Position numbers and translations under genes: made by a program. 64,000 nt of DNA from Alphaproteobacteria bacterium (GTDB lineage Bacteria > Pseudomonadota > Alphaproteobacteria > Bin65): assembly GCA_021776685.1 (NCBI GenBank), contig JAJFFJ010000051.1:1-64000 (forward strand), written 5' to 3'. Of this stretch, positions 52,482 to 60,457 are shown piece by piece. The stretch's first letter is position 1, and the number at the start of each line of letters is the position of its first letter. A model generated the notes under the pieces. The model saw only the letters and a program-made list of their open reading frames with translations. It did not search any database and was not told the origin of the DNA.

Positions 52482-54695
52482 TCAGGCCTGGTCGCCGCCG
52501 GGGGTAGAGCCATCCCAATCGTCGGGTGGCGGCGCATTGCGGAACGCGCGGATGCGCCCTGAATACAGGTCATAGAGTGCATCCAGCCGGCCGCCGCCCA
52601 TCTCGCGCGCCTGGGCCAGCGCCTCTTGCGCTTCCGCCCACCGGCGTGCCCGGTAGTGCGCCAGCATGGCTTCGTGGATTGTCTTTAGCTGTTTGAATGC
52701 ACCATCGTCTGCAATGGTCTCGTCTCCCAGCAAGGCAAAAATGGGCAGTGGCGCGCGCCCGGACTGACGCAGCAGATCAAGCTCCAGAGCTGCAAGCATA
52801 GGCACGTCTCGCCTGGCTCCCGGTCCCAGCACCACGCTTGCGCCGAAGAAGCGGCTTTGCCGGGCGAGCAGTGCGGCATGGGTCACCGGGCGTCCGAGCG
52901 CGGAATATTCAAACCGCTGGGCAACCCCTGCATCGCCCACAAAACATTCGCCCGCCTCGATGCCCACGGCAATGTCCAGCTCCGGTGGGCGATTGCCCTC
53001 CTGCCCTTCCGTGCGCAGGCGTTCGTTCAGACGGGCAGCCGTGGACATGATTTCCAGCGCAGCCCGGCAGGCGCGAAGCGCGTGCTCTTCGTCGGGCGCA
53101 GGTGCGTTCCAAAACGCCTGGACGCGTCCATGAGTCAGTTTGTCGAGCGTGCCGCCATGGGAATAGAGAATCGCCGTGGCTGGCGAAAAGAGCCGCCGCG
53201 TCAGCAATGTCATTTCCCGTGCGCCGTGGCGCTCTACCAGTTCGTCGAACTCGCGGATCATCACCTGCAAGGATGTAACCGGGCGCATGTCTTCGGCCGG
53301 CGGCGCCCGGCTTTCGGACTGCACAATCTGGCTGAGGAGCTTCGGCGGCAGGTTCCGCTGAAAGCGCAGCATCAGTGACTCGCGGTTGCTCTGCCGCCGG
53401 GCGGAGGCGGCGGCGTAGCTCGCCAAGCTGATTATGATAATTATGAGCGCCGGCGCGGTGCCGTCAATCTGCCAGCCATAGCGGGCAAAAGCGGCCCAGC
53501 CGGCCGCAGGCATCAACAATACGGCTGCCGTGACCATGAACAGCGCCGCATAGCCGCGAACCCGGCCAAGAAGATAGATCATCAGCAGCGATATCAGCAC
53601 CACATAGGCAAGCTCCAGGTCTTTGGCGAAGGCGGGCCGCGACAGGAATCGCCCTTGCAGAATCTGTTCCAGCGCCTGCGCCATGAGTACGGGTTCAGTG
53701 ACAATATCGCCCAGTGGGGTCCGCCAACGCGGGGTCGACGGCGTGCGGACGGTAACGATCACAATCCGGCCCTTGATCCGGTTTTTGTCCACCTCATTCG
53801 CCAAGACCCGCCAGGCAGATATCCTGCGCGACGGCCGGTCTGGTGAAACATGCAGCATCATCCAGCCGCGCCGGTCGGTCGGAATTTTCAAATCGCCGAT
53901 TTGCAGGGTTCCAAGGGGCGCGTGCTCGCCAAACAGAATGGGTGAGTGGGCAGGACCGCTGAGGGAGATACGTTTGGTTTTGCGGGTCAGGCGCACCAAT
54001 TCCGCCAGGACAGACGGGTAGATGCGCCCCCCAATCAGGAAAGCCGTTGGCAGCTTGCGGGTGACCTGGCCGGCCGGCAGGGTCGGCGGCCGTGCGCCGT
54101 TGCCTGCCGCCGCAGCCTCAATCAGCTGGATAGGACCTGAGGCGCCTTCGAGCCGGACCAGTTCGTCGGCAATACCGGCAGGCGCATCCACGCTGGTTTT
54201 GCGCCCTGGCAGCTTGGTTCCGCGCCTGGTTGTTGCATGGAAGCTGGTGACAGAAGGCGTCCTGGCGATTGCGCGGGCAAGTGACTTGTCCTGGCTTGTC
54301 CACCCTGAATATCGGGCCTTGATCGCATTTAGTTCCGGCAGCGGCGGCAGCCGCAGCAGCAGGCGTTGGGGCGCATTGGGGTCGGGCTCAGACAGGTCCA
54401 GCAAAACGCCGGTCGCCCTCGCGCCCATGTCGTGCAGCCGGTCGAAAATCTGCGCAATGCGGGTCCGTGGCCATGGCCATGGCGCGATGCGTTGCTGGGA
54501 ATCCTGGTCAATCTCGACGACCACTACAGCGGGCCCGTCGCTTGGCTCCTTGCGGGGGCGCAGGTCCTGATAAAGGTCGAAGGCGCCCAGTCTCAGGTTT
54601 CTCAACTGCGGCGGTTCAATCACCATGACGGCGGTCAGCGCGATCAGCACCATGAACGGCAAAATCTGAAGCAGCCAATAACCCGTCGTGCGCAT
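52482..54695 (-). CDS. CHASE2 sensor with degenerate class III cyclase domain
   Basis: A 737-residue membrane protein: one N-terminal helix, a large periplasmic CHASE2 sensor (about 40-370), three closing helices, and a C-terminal domain homologous to adenylyl cyclases. The cyclase fold is clear (HGGTLDKLTHGRVQAFWNAP, AVGIEAGECFVGD), but active-site residues are replaced: the first metal Asp in FADIRGF is Met (LQVMIREF), the second in FIGDAIMAF is Gly, and the GDxVNxAARLE block reads GRPVTHAALLA, losing the base-selecting Asp, the Asn and the Arg. It should be a pseudo-cyclase, perhaps signalling by protein contact. It follows the ZnuA-like gene by 16 bases and probably shares its Zur-linked promoter. 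Confidence 0.88.
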   Translation of the reverse strand: MRTTGYWLLQILPFMVLIALTAVMVIEPPQLRNLRLGAFDLYQDLRPRKEPSDGPAVVVVEIDQDSQQRIAPWPWPRTRIAQIFDRLHDMGARATGVLLDLSEPDPNAPQRLLLRLPPLPELNAIKARYSGWTSQDKSLARAIARTPSVTSFHATTRRGTKLPGRKTSVDAPAGIADELVRLEGASGPIQLIEAAAAGNGARPPTLPAGQVTRKLPTAFLIGGRIYPSVLAELVRLTRKTKRISLSGPAHSPILFGEHAPLGTLQIGDLKIPTDRRGWMMLHVSPDRPSRRISAWRVLANEVDKNRIKGRIVIVTVRTPSTPRWRTPLGDIVTEPVLMAQALEQILQGRFLSRPAFAKDLELAYVVLISLLMIYLLGRVRGYAALFMVTAAVLLMPAAGWAAFARYGWQIDGTAPALIIIIISLASYAAASARRQSNRESLMLRFQRNLPPKLLSQIVQSESRAPPAEDMRPVTSLQVMIREFDELVERHGAREMTLLTRRLFSPATAILYSHGGTLDKLTHGRVQAFWNAPAPDEEHALRACRAALEIMSTAARLNERLRTEGQEGNRPPELDIAVGIEAGECFVGDAGVAQRFEYSALGRPVTHAALLARQSRFFGASVVLGPGARRDVPMLAALELDLLRQSGRAPLPIFALLGDETIADDGAFKQLKTIHEAMLAHYRARRWAEAQEALAQAREMGGGRLDALYDLYSGRIRAFRNAPPPDDWDGSTPGGDQA

Positions 54696-54711
54696 GGTGC
54701 GAATGCCTGTG

Positions 54712-55827
54712 CTAACGAGTCGGCTGTTGGGGATCTAGGCAACGGACGAAGCGCTTCGTCACGCCGGCCATGATGGCGAAATAGGCGCGGTCGCTCGCGG
54801 GCACGGCCAGGCCATAGGGGTCGATAATGACAATGGCGTTGGCGCGGTTACCCAGCTTGTTGCGTACTTTCGGCGTGAGCGATGTGCCGCCGTAAATGCA
54901 GCGCGAAGCTTCCTGTGCCAGCCGGGCGCGCACAGCTGCAATTGTATTCCGGTCCAGCTTGCGCATCTTCAGGCTCAGGCGCGATGACGGACGCAATAAA
55001 TAGTGGCCTTCATAATAGCGGGTCTTGGCATCGATGATTGCATACCGGCCGCGCGCGATCGCCTGCAAGCTGGCCCGGGTCTCCGCATCCATGGTTTCGA
55101 TGCGCACGATCAACTGGGCCAGATTGCGTCTGTAGGTACGACCGTTGGTCGGGTCCAGCCTGATCAGCGCTCGGGCGATGTGCCGCGCCATGGCAATCGC
55201 ATTGCGGGGATCCATCCAGATATGGGGGTCGGGATCGCGCGGGCGAAGATCGGCGCGGGTGATCTGACGCGTGCGGGGGGTGTAGGCGGGTTTGGGCCTG
55301 CCTGATTGGCCGCCGCCATTCCGGCCTGTATCAACAGCGCCGCCGTCGCGGGGAATCACGACAGTGCGGCGGCCGGCGCCTGATTTCTTGACGGTGACCT
55401 TCGGTTTTGCCCTCCGCGCCGATCTCTGTGTCCGGGCCGCCGCCACGGCGCCGCTGCCCCGCCCTACGAGGCGCAGGCCGGGTGTATTGATCATCGGCAG
55501 GCTCTCGACCTTTTCCTTCAATTGCTTGAGCGGGCCCACGAGATAGGATTCGAGCCCGGGCCCGAGCCAGATGACAATTCTACCCCGCTGCAGAAGCGCC
55601 GTTTCATCGACATTCAGGGGTTGCGTGCGCAGATAGGGATTGCCCTCCAGCAACAGCGTCGGCGTGCCGGCGCCGCGCATCAGAAAGGCTGTCAGGCCAT
55701 AGATCGGCTTGATGCTGGTCAGAACCAAAGGTGGTTTGGCCTGGGCCGCGCCGGCGATCCCGGTGCTCAGTACCGCCAGCGTCAAGGCTGCCCGGATACG
55801 TGCGGCGGTGGTCAATATTCGCAGCAT
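54712..55827 (-). CDS. ZnuA-like substrate-binding protein with degenerate metal site
   Basis: A 371-residue exported protein of the cluster A-I (ZnuA/TroA) family with a signal peptide ending AQA. The fold is clear: VLTSIKPIYGL, WLGPGLESYL, DPHIWMDPRNAIAMA and IDPYGL. Of the three zinc histidines only the one in DPHIW remains; the first (SEHDY in E. coli) aligns with Arg in NPYLRTQPL and the third (FHDAYGYF) with Ile in AIIDAKTRYYE. The His-rich loop is replaced by a Lys/Arg-rich insert of about 70 residues. ATG 55827 is used; an in-frame ATG at 55872 lies eight bases from the Zur box and lacks a ribosome site. It probably does not bind zinc in the normal way. Confidence 0.85.
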   Translation of the reverse strand: MLRILTTAARIRAALTLAVLSTGIAGAAQAKPPLVLTSIKPIYGLTAFLMRGAGTPTLLLEGNPYLRTQPLNVDETALLQRGRIVIWLGPGLESYLVGPLKQLKEKVESLPMINTPGLRLVGRGSGAVAAARTQRSARRAKPKVTVKKSGAGRRTVVIPRDGGAVDTGRNGGGQSGRPKPAYTPRTRQITRADLRPRDPDPHIWMDPRNAIAMARHIARALIRLDPTNGRTYRRNLAQLIVRIETMDAETRASLQAIARGRYAIIDAKTRYYEGHYLLRPSSRLSLKMRKLDRNTIAAVRARLAQEASRCIYGGTSLTPKVRNKLGNRANAIVIIDPYGLAVPASDRAYFAIMAGVTKRFVRCLDPQQPTR

Positions 55828-55879
55828 CTCGGCGGCAACGCTCAGCAGCTCGTGCGGTTTCTCTGCGCGCATCCAATAC

Positions 55880-55892
55880 GTTATAGTATAAC
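55880..55892. promoter_or_regulatory. Perfect Zur box
   Basis: GTTATAGTATAAC is a perfect inverted repeat of GTTATA around one base and matches the core of proteobacterial Zur sites. It sits between zur-znuCB and the divergent ZnuA-like gene, 53 bases before the latter and 157 before zur, and overlaps TATAAC/TATACT-like -10 elements on both strands. One Zur dimer pair here could control both units. Confidence 0.8.
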
Positions 55893-56048
55893 AAATAGTG
55901 TAAGTGTTCGGACGCGCCGATGCCGCTGACTATGGGAGAGGGCGCGCGGCCTGACAAGGTATTTCAGGCGTTTGCGGGTCGTTCGCCGGGCCGATGCCCG
56001 GTTTTGGCAGCGCGCAAGACCGAGTCCGTCAGGTTGAAGGAGAATATA

Positions 56049-56546
56049 ATGGATCTCAGGATCACCGGCGGTTTCGCCCCGCCTGGCCACAACCATCGAC
56101 GCTGTATTGTGGACGCAATGGATCGGGCCGCCCAGGTTTGCGCCGCACGGGGCGCACGCCTGACGCCGCAGCGCCGGCGGGTTCTGGAGTTGATCTGGTC
56201 GTCGCACAAGCCTGTCGGCGCCTATGGATTGATCGAGCAGTTGTCCGAAAGCGGCCAACAGGTGGCGCCGCCGACGGTTTATCGTGCGCTCGACTTTCTC
56301 CTGGCCAATGGCCTGGTGCACAGGATCGAGCGGCTGAACGCATTTGTCGGCTGTCCGGAAGTTGAGCAGGATCACGCACCGCAATTTCTGATCTGCGGCG
56401 ACTGCGGCGATGTAGCGGAGCTTCGGGAACAATCCGTCGAGGCCGCCATCGCCGCAGGCGCGCGGTCGGCGGGTTTTGTTGGCTGGCGCGCCAGCGTTGA
56501 GGTGGTGGGTGTGTGTCCGGAATGCGCCGGCGGCATCTCTCCATGA
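56049..56546 (+). CDS. zur: Zinc uptake regulator Zur (Fur family)
   Basis: A 165-residue Fur-family protein. The winged helix domain has LTPQRRRVLELIWSSHKPVGAYGLIEQL and PPTVYRALDFLLANGLVHRIERLNAF. The dimer domain carries the zinc sites: HAPQFLICGDCGDV (CxxC), and CPEC near the end. Its place upstream of znuC and znuB and next to a Zur box identifies it as Zur rather than Fur. The start at 56049 has AAGGAG six bases upstream; an earlier in-frame ATG (55920) adds a non-conserved lead. The stop overlaps znuC as ATGA. Zinc-bound Zur should repress this operon and the divergent ZnuA-like unit. Confidence 0.94.
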   Translation: MDLRITGGFAPPGHNHRRCIVDAMDRAAQVCAARGARLTPQRRRVLELIWSSHKPVGAYGLIEQLSESGQQVAPPTVYRALDFLLANGLVHRIERLNAFVGCPEVEQDHAPQFLICGDCGDVAELREQSVEAAIAAGARSAGFVGWRASVEVVGVCPECAGGISP

Positions 56547-57313
56547 CTGATTCTGGATCGACCGAACCCGGGGTATCGCCGCTTGTGCGCTGCCGGGGTC
56601 TGACGGTCAGCTTTGGCGGGCTTGATGTAGTCGAGCGGGTCGATCTTGCCATCGACCGGGGCCAGATCGTCTCGCTCATCGGTCCTAACGGATCCGGCAA
56701 GACAACCCTGGTACGTGCGATCCTGGGCCTGGTCCCGCCATCGGGCGGCGCGATCGAACGCCAGCCTGGCCTGCGCATCGGCTATGTGCCCCAGCGGCTG
56801 GCAGTGGACCGGTCCCTGCCAATGACCGTGGCCAGGTTCCTCAGCATGACCCAACGCACCGGGCGGCGGGCACTTGTGGTGGAGCTGGAGCATTTGGGTA
56901 TCGGCGGTCTGGCCGACCGCCCGGTGCAGGATCTGTCCGGCGGCGAGTGGCAACGGGTGCTGCTGACCCGTGCGGTGCTGGCCCGGCCTGACCTTCTGGT
57001 CCTCGACGAGCCTGCGCAGGGGGTCGACATCATCGGCCAGAACGAGCTCTACCGGCACATTCGCGCCCTGCGTGACCGGCTGAACTGTGGCGTGCTGCTG
57101 GTGTCCCATGACCTGCATCTGGTGATGGCGTCGACGGACGAGGTGCTGTGTCTCAACCATCACGTCTGCTGCACCGGCCGGCCGGAAACCGTCGCTAACC
57201 ATCCCGCGTATGTTGAGTTGTTCGGCCGAGCGGCTACCGCCGAGCTCGCGGTCTATACCCACCATCACGACCATACCCACGACCCTGCCGAACAAGGCCA
57301 CAGCCATGGATGA
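56543..57313 (+). CDS. znuC: Zinc ABC transporter ATP-binding protein
   Basis: A 256-residue ATPase of the zinc/manganese ABC importers. Motifs are Walker A GPNGSGKTT, Q-loop YVPQRLA, signature LSGGEWQR, Walker B LLVLDEPAQGVD and H-loop VSHDLH. The GQNELYRHI and NHHVCCTG segments are typical of ZnuC. The C-terminus ends in THHHDHTHDPAEQGHSHG, a His-rich tail that could bind zinc in the cytoplasm. Start and stop overlap the neighbouring genes by 4 and 8 bases, so the operon is tightly coupled. Confidence 0.95.
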   Translation: MTDSGSTEPGVSPLVRCRGLTVSFGGLDVVERVDLAIDRGQIVSLIGPNGSGKTTLVRAILGLVPPSGGAIERQPGLRIGYVPQRLAVDRSLPMTVARFLSMTQRTGRRALVVELEHLGIGGLADRPVQDLSGGEWQRVLLTRAVLARPDLLVLDEPAQGVDIIGQNELYRHIRALRDRLNCGVLLVSHDLHLVMASTDEVLCLNHHVCCTGRPETVANHPAYVELFGRAATAELAVYTHHHDHTHDPAEQGHSHG

Positions 57314-58100
57314 CTTCTTGTGGCGGGCCGCTCTTGCCGGGGTGGGCGTCGCGGCGATGACCGGCCCGGTGGGCTGCCTTCTGGTGTGGCGGCGGATGGC
57401 GTTTTTTGGCGATACGCTGGCCCATGCCGCGCTTCTCGGGGTGGCGCTGGGCTTGCTGCTCGGTGTCAATGTCATGGTCGGCGTGGCGGCAACATCGGCG
57501 CTTCTGGCTGTTCTGCTGGCCGCTTCGGCCCGTCAGCGCTTGGTGCCGTCTGATACGGTGCTGGCGATCCTGTCTCATGGGGGGCTTGCAGCGGGGGTTA
57601 TTGTCCTGACTTTGCTGCCCGGTGTGCGGGTTGACCTGATGGGCTTCCTTTTCGGCGATATTCTTGCGGTGACGCGGGGTGATCTGATTTTGATCCTCGC
57701 CGTGGGCCTCGTGGTGTTGACCGTGCTGGCGGTCATCTGGCGTCAAGCCCTTGCGGTGGCGGTGGATGAAGACCTGGCCCGTGCGGATGGGGTGGCGGCA
57801 GATCGGATCAATCTGACGGTGGTCTTGCTGGCGGCCCTGGTGGTGGCCGCCGCAATCAAGGTGGTTGGCATCCTGCTGGTCGCGGCATTGATGATCATGC
57901 CGGCGGCAGCGGCCCGCCGCTTCGCCCGTACGCCAGAGCATATGGCGATTGGCACCGTGGTTGTGGGCGTTGCCGCCGTTTTCTTCGGCTTGGCGGCGTC
58001 GCTGGCCTGGGACACGCCGGCAGGCCCGTCGATCGTGGCGGCGATCGCCCTGCTGGTGGTGCTGGCATGGTTGACGCCGCGCCGGGCCATATCCCAATAA
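57306..58100 (+). CDS. znuB: Zinc ABC transporter permease
   Basis: A 264-residue inner-membrane permease with about eight predicted helices. Family blocks include GCLLVWRRMAFFGDTLAHAALLGVALG near the start, GDILAVTRGDL (coupling loop region), and KVVGILLVAALMIMPAAAARRFAR. With ZnuC it forms the translocating part of the zinc importer. The start at 57306 lies inside the end of znuC. The normal ZnuA partner is not apparent: the only ZnuA homologue here has lost two zinc histidines. Confidence 0.95.
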   Translation: MDDFLWRAALAGVGVAAMTGPVGCLLVWRRMAFFGDTLAHAALLGVALGLLLGVNVMVGVAATSALLAVLLAASARQRLVPSDTVLAILSHGGLAAGVIVLTLLPGVRVDLMGFLFGDILAVTRGDLILILAVGLVVLTVLAVIWRQALAVAVDEDLARADGVAADRINLTVVLLAALVVAAAIKVVGILLVAALMIMPAAAARRFARTPEHMAIGTVVVGVAAVFFGLAASLAWDTPAGPSIVAAIALLVVLAWLTPRRAISQ

Positions 58101-58125
58101 TCACATAAAAATACCGTAAATTAAT

Positions 58126-58144
58126 ATATTTCACGTTGAAATAT
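58126..58144. promoter_or_regulatory. LysR-type operator candidate before the sulfite reductase gene
   Basis: ATATTTCACGTTGAAATAT is a perfect 7-base inverted repeat with a 5-base centre and contains a T-N11-A core. It lies about 80 bases upstream of the start, in an AT-rich island. A CysB-like sulfur regulator is the obvious candidate, but none is in the window. Confidence 0.55.
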
Positions 58145-58222
58145 TGCTTTTTATGCACGACCGATCCAAATTCCCCATTACTCAGCAGTAGAACAGTTAT
58201 TTGCTGGGAAATGGAGGATACG

Positions 58223-60454
58223 GTGACAGACATTCCCCCGGTTGCGGGCCTTACATCCCTGGAGACCCTGGATCGTCAGCAATCCTGGCAGCCAGCCAGT
58301 GAACCACTGGTTAAACAGTCAGATGTTGTAGAATTGCGCGACGCTCTGGACAAATTCCGGTCCGGTGCTTGGGATGACGGTCGCTGGACCGCCTTCCGCT
58401 TGCGCTATGGCATTTATGGGCAGCTGCAGCCGGGCGTGCAGATGGTGCGCATCAAAATTCCGGGCGGCATCGTCACCCTGGAAACGGCCCGCGGCATGGC
58501 GGAGATCAACCGCCGTTTCGCCAAGGGCGACGTCCATCTGACCACCCGGCAGGACTTCCAAATCTACCATGTGCCGACCGATGCTGTGGCTGATCTGTAT
58601 CTGGCCATGTCCGACGCCGGACTGACGGCGCGGGAAGGCTGCGGCAATACCCTGCGCAACATGACCTCCTGCGCGCTGGCGGGTATTTGCCCCCGCGAGC
58701 ATGTGGATGCGGGTCTGGTGGCGCAGCAACTGTCGACCGCCTGGTTGCGCAACCCGCTGGTGCAGAACATGCCGCGCAAGTTCAAGGCGACGGTCTCGGG
58801 CTGTGCAACAGACTGCGGCGCATCGGGGATTCATGATTTCGGCGCCATTGCGGTGGAAGAAAATGGCCGGCGCGGTTTTCGTATCCTCGCCGGGGGTGGC
58901 ACCGGCGGCCAGCCGATCGCCGCGGTTCAGGTGCTGGACTTCATCACGGAAGATGCGTTGCCCACAGCGCTTGAGGCGGCGGTTCGCTTGCATCAGCGCT
59001 TCTCCAACCGGGTGGACCGCAATAAGGCGCGGCTCAAGTTTCTGGTCAAACGCTTCGGCGCTGACAAATTCCGCAGCCTGTTTCAGGAAGAATTTGAACG
59101 GCTGCGCGCATTGCCCCAACGGCCTTGGGAAAAACTCGCTTGGCGGACGCCGGCGGACGCACCCGAGCCGACGACGCCTCACGGCGTCTTCGATCAGCAT
59201 GATGGCGGCGTCAGCATTGTGATCACGCCGCCGCTGGGCCTGCTGTCGTCGGATCAGCTTGAAGCCGTCGCAAATATCGCTGAGACCAACGCCGGACGGG
59301 AACTCCGCCTGACCCGCGAACAGAATCTGGCCATTGTCGGTCTGTCGCCCGCCGTGATTGACGCCGTGATTGCTGAGCTTCGCAGCATCGGCTTGCCGGT
59401 ACAGGAACAGGCCGGCGGCGAGCCAGACCTGATCTCCTGCCCCGGCACCACCACCTGCCGCATCGGCATCACCAACAGCCAGGATTTTGGCCGGGAATTG
59501 GAAGAGGTGGTGCGCAGCTATACGGCCAATGACGCCGCGAAAAAGAATCTGCGGGTGCGCATCTCTGGCTGCCAGAACGGCTGCGGCCTGCACCATGTGG
59601 GAGACTTCGGCTTCCGCGGAATGGGCAAGAAGATCAACGGCAAGGTTGCCCCCCACTACCAGATCTATATCGGCGGCGACGACCGCACTGTGGGCGCGAT
59701 CGGCATTGCCGGGCCCATCGTGCCGGCGAAGCAGGCAAAAAAGGCGCTTAAGCTGTTGCTGGATGGCTATGACCGCGACCGACAACAGGACGAATCGGTC
59801 CGGTCATGGGCCCATCGCCTGGATAAAGAAGGTCTGGCCGTATATCTGGCGCCCCTGAATGCCGGTGCGGTAGATGACCCGTATGTTGACTGGGGCAAGA
59901 CAGAGGGCTTCACAACGCCGGCGGCGACCAAGGCCGAGTGCGCTACTGCGGTCCTGGATGACAGCTTGTTTCAGGACATGGCTGACGACGCCCTGATTAC
60001 TCTGGACCGCGCGTTGATCGCCGGCGATGTGGACCTGGCGCTGGAATCCGGCCGGGCTGCATTCATCTGGGGTGCGCGTCGGCTGCTGAACGCCATGGGC
60101 CAGTCCACGTCGGATGACGATACGGTCGAAAGCCTGAAGGCCTGGGTGCGACTGCATTATGCGGGTGATGTCGATGCCGTCGCTGCGCTGCAAGCCACCG
60201 AAGTCGCTGAGGATGCAGCGCACCTGACGCGCAATGGCACCATCGACAAATGGCGGGAAAGCCTCGCCGTCTGGCTGGACCTTGCAGAATTGGCCGTACG
60301 CAACGCAGAGGAAACCCTTGGTCTGGCTGAAATCGGCGCGCTTGCGGACTCTGGCGGTGCGGTTGCCGATCTGCTGAAGGCGCAAGAAATTACCGCAAAG
60401 GCGCCCGGGTCCGGCGATGTGGGCGCCACGCCGGTGGCGGGCTGGAGCTACTGA
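58223..60454 (+). CDS. Siroheme nitrite/sulfite reductase with duplicated cluster motifs and C-terminal extension
   Basis: A 743-residue hemoprotein, about 190 longer than CysI/SiR. Both pseudo-symmetric halves of the nitrite/sulfite reductase fold are present. The second half has the usual 4Fe-4S/siroheme ligands (Cys406, 412, 450, 454; CX5C-X37-CX3C). Unusually, the first half has a second full set (Cys150, 156, 194, 198) with the same spacing. From about residue 570 a Asp/Ala/Leu-rich helical extension follows that I do not recognise. The GTG start at 58223 has GGAGG five bases upstream; an ATG at 58211 is also in frame. cysH follows after three bases, so the role is sulfite reduction to sulfide in assimilation. 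Confidence 0.9.
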   Translation: MTDIPPVAGLTSLETLDRQQSWQPASEPLVKQSDVVELRDALDKFRSGAWDDGRWTAFRLRYGIYGQLQPGVQMVRIKIPGGIVTLETARGMAEINRRFAKGDVHLTTRQDFQIYHVPTDAVADLYLAMSDAGLTAREGCGNTLRNMTSCALAGICPREHVDAGLVAQQLSTAWLRNPLVQNMPRKFKATVSGCATDCGASGIHDFGAIAVEENGRRGFRILAGGGTGGQPIAAVQVLDFITEDALPTALEAAVRLHQRFSNRVDRNKARLKFLVKRFGADKFRSLFQEEFERLRALPQRPWEKLAWRTPADAPEPTTPHGVFDQHDGGVSIVITPPLGLLSSDQLEAVANIAETNAGRELRLTREQNLAIVGLSPAVIDAVIAELRSIGLPVQEQAGGEPDLISCPGTTTCRIGITNSQDFGRELEEVVRSYTANDAAKKNLRVRISGCQNGCGLHHVGDFGFRGMGKKINGKVAPHYQIYIGGDDRTVGAIGIAGPIVPAKQAKKALKLLLDGYDRDRQQDESVRSWAHRLDKEGLAVYLAPLNAGAVDDPYVDWGKTEGFTTPAATKAECATAVLDDSLFQDMADDALITLDRALIAGDVDLALESGRAAFIWGARRLLNAMGQSTSDDDTVESLKAWVRLHYAGDVDAVAALQATEVAEDAAHLTRNGTIDKWRESLAVWLDLAELAVRNAEETLGLAEIGALADSGGAVADLLKAQEITAKAPGSGDVGATPVAGWSY

Positions 60455-60457
60455 GAG

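Noticed and set aside
55920-56048. Upstream in-frame extension of zur
   Set aside because: It lacks a ribosome site and family similarity; the ATG at 56049 has a strong AAGGAG and starts next to the conserved Fur fold.
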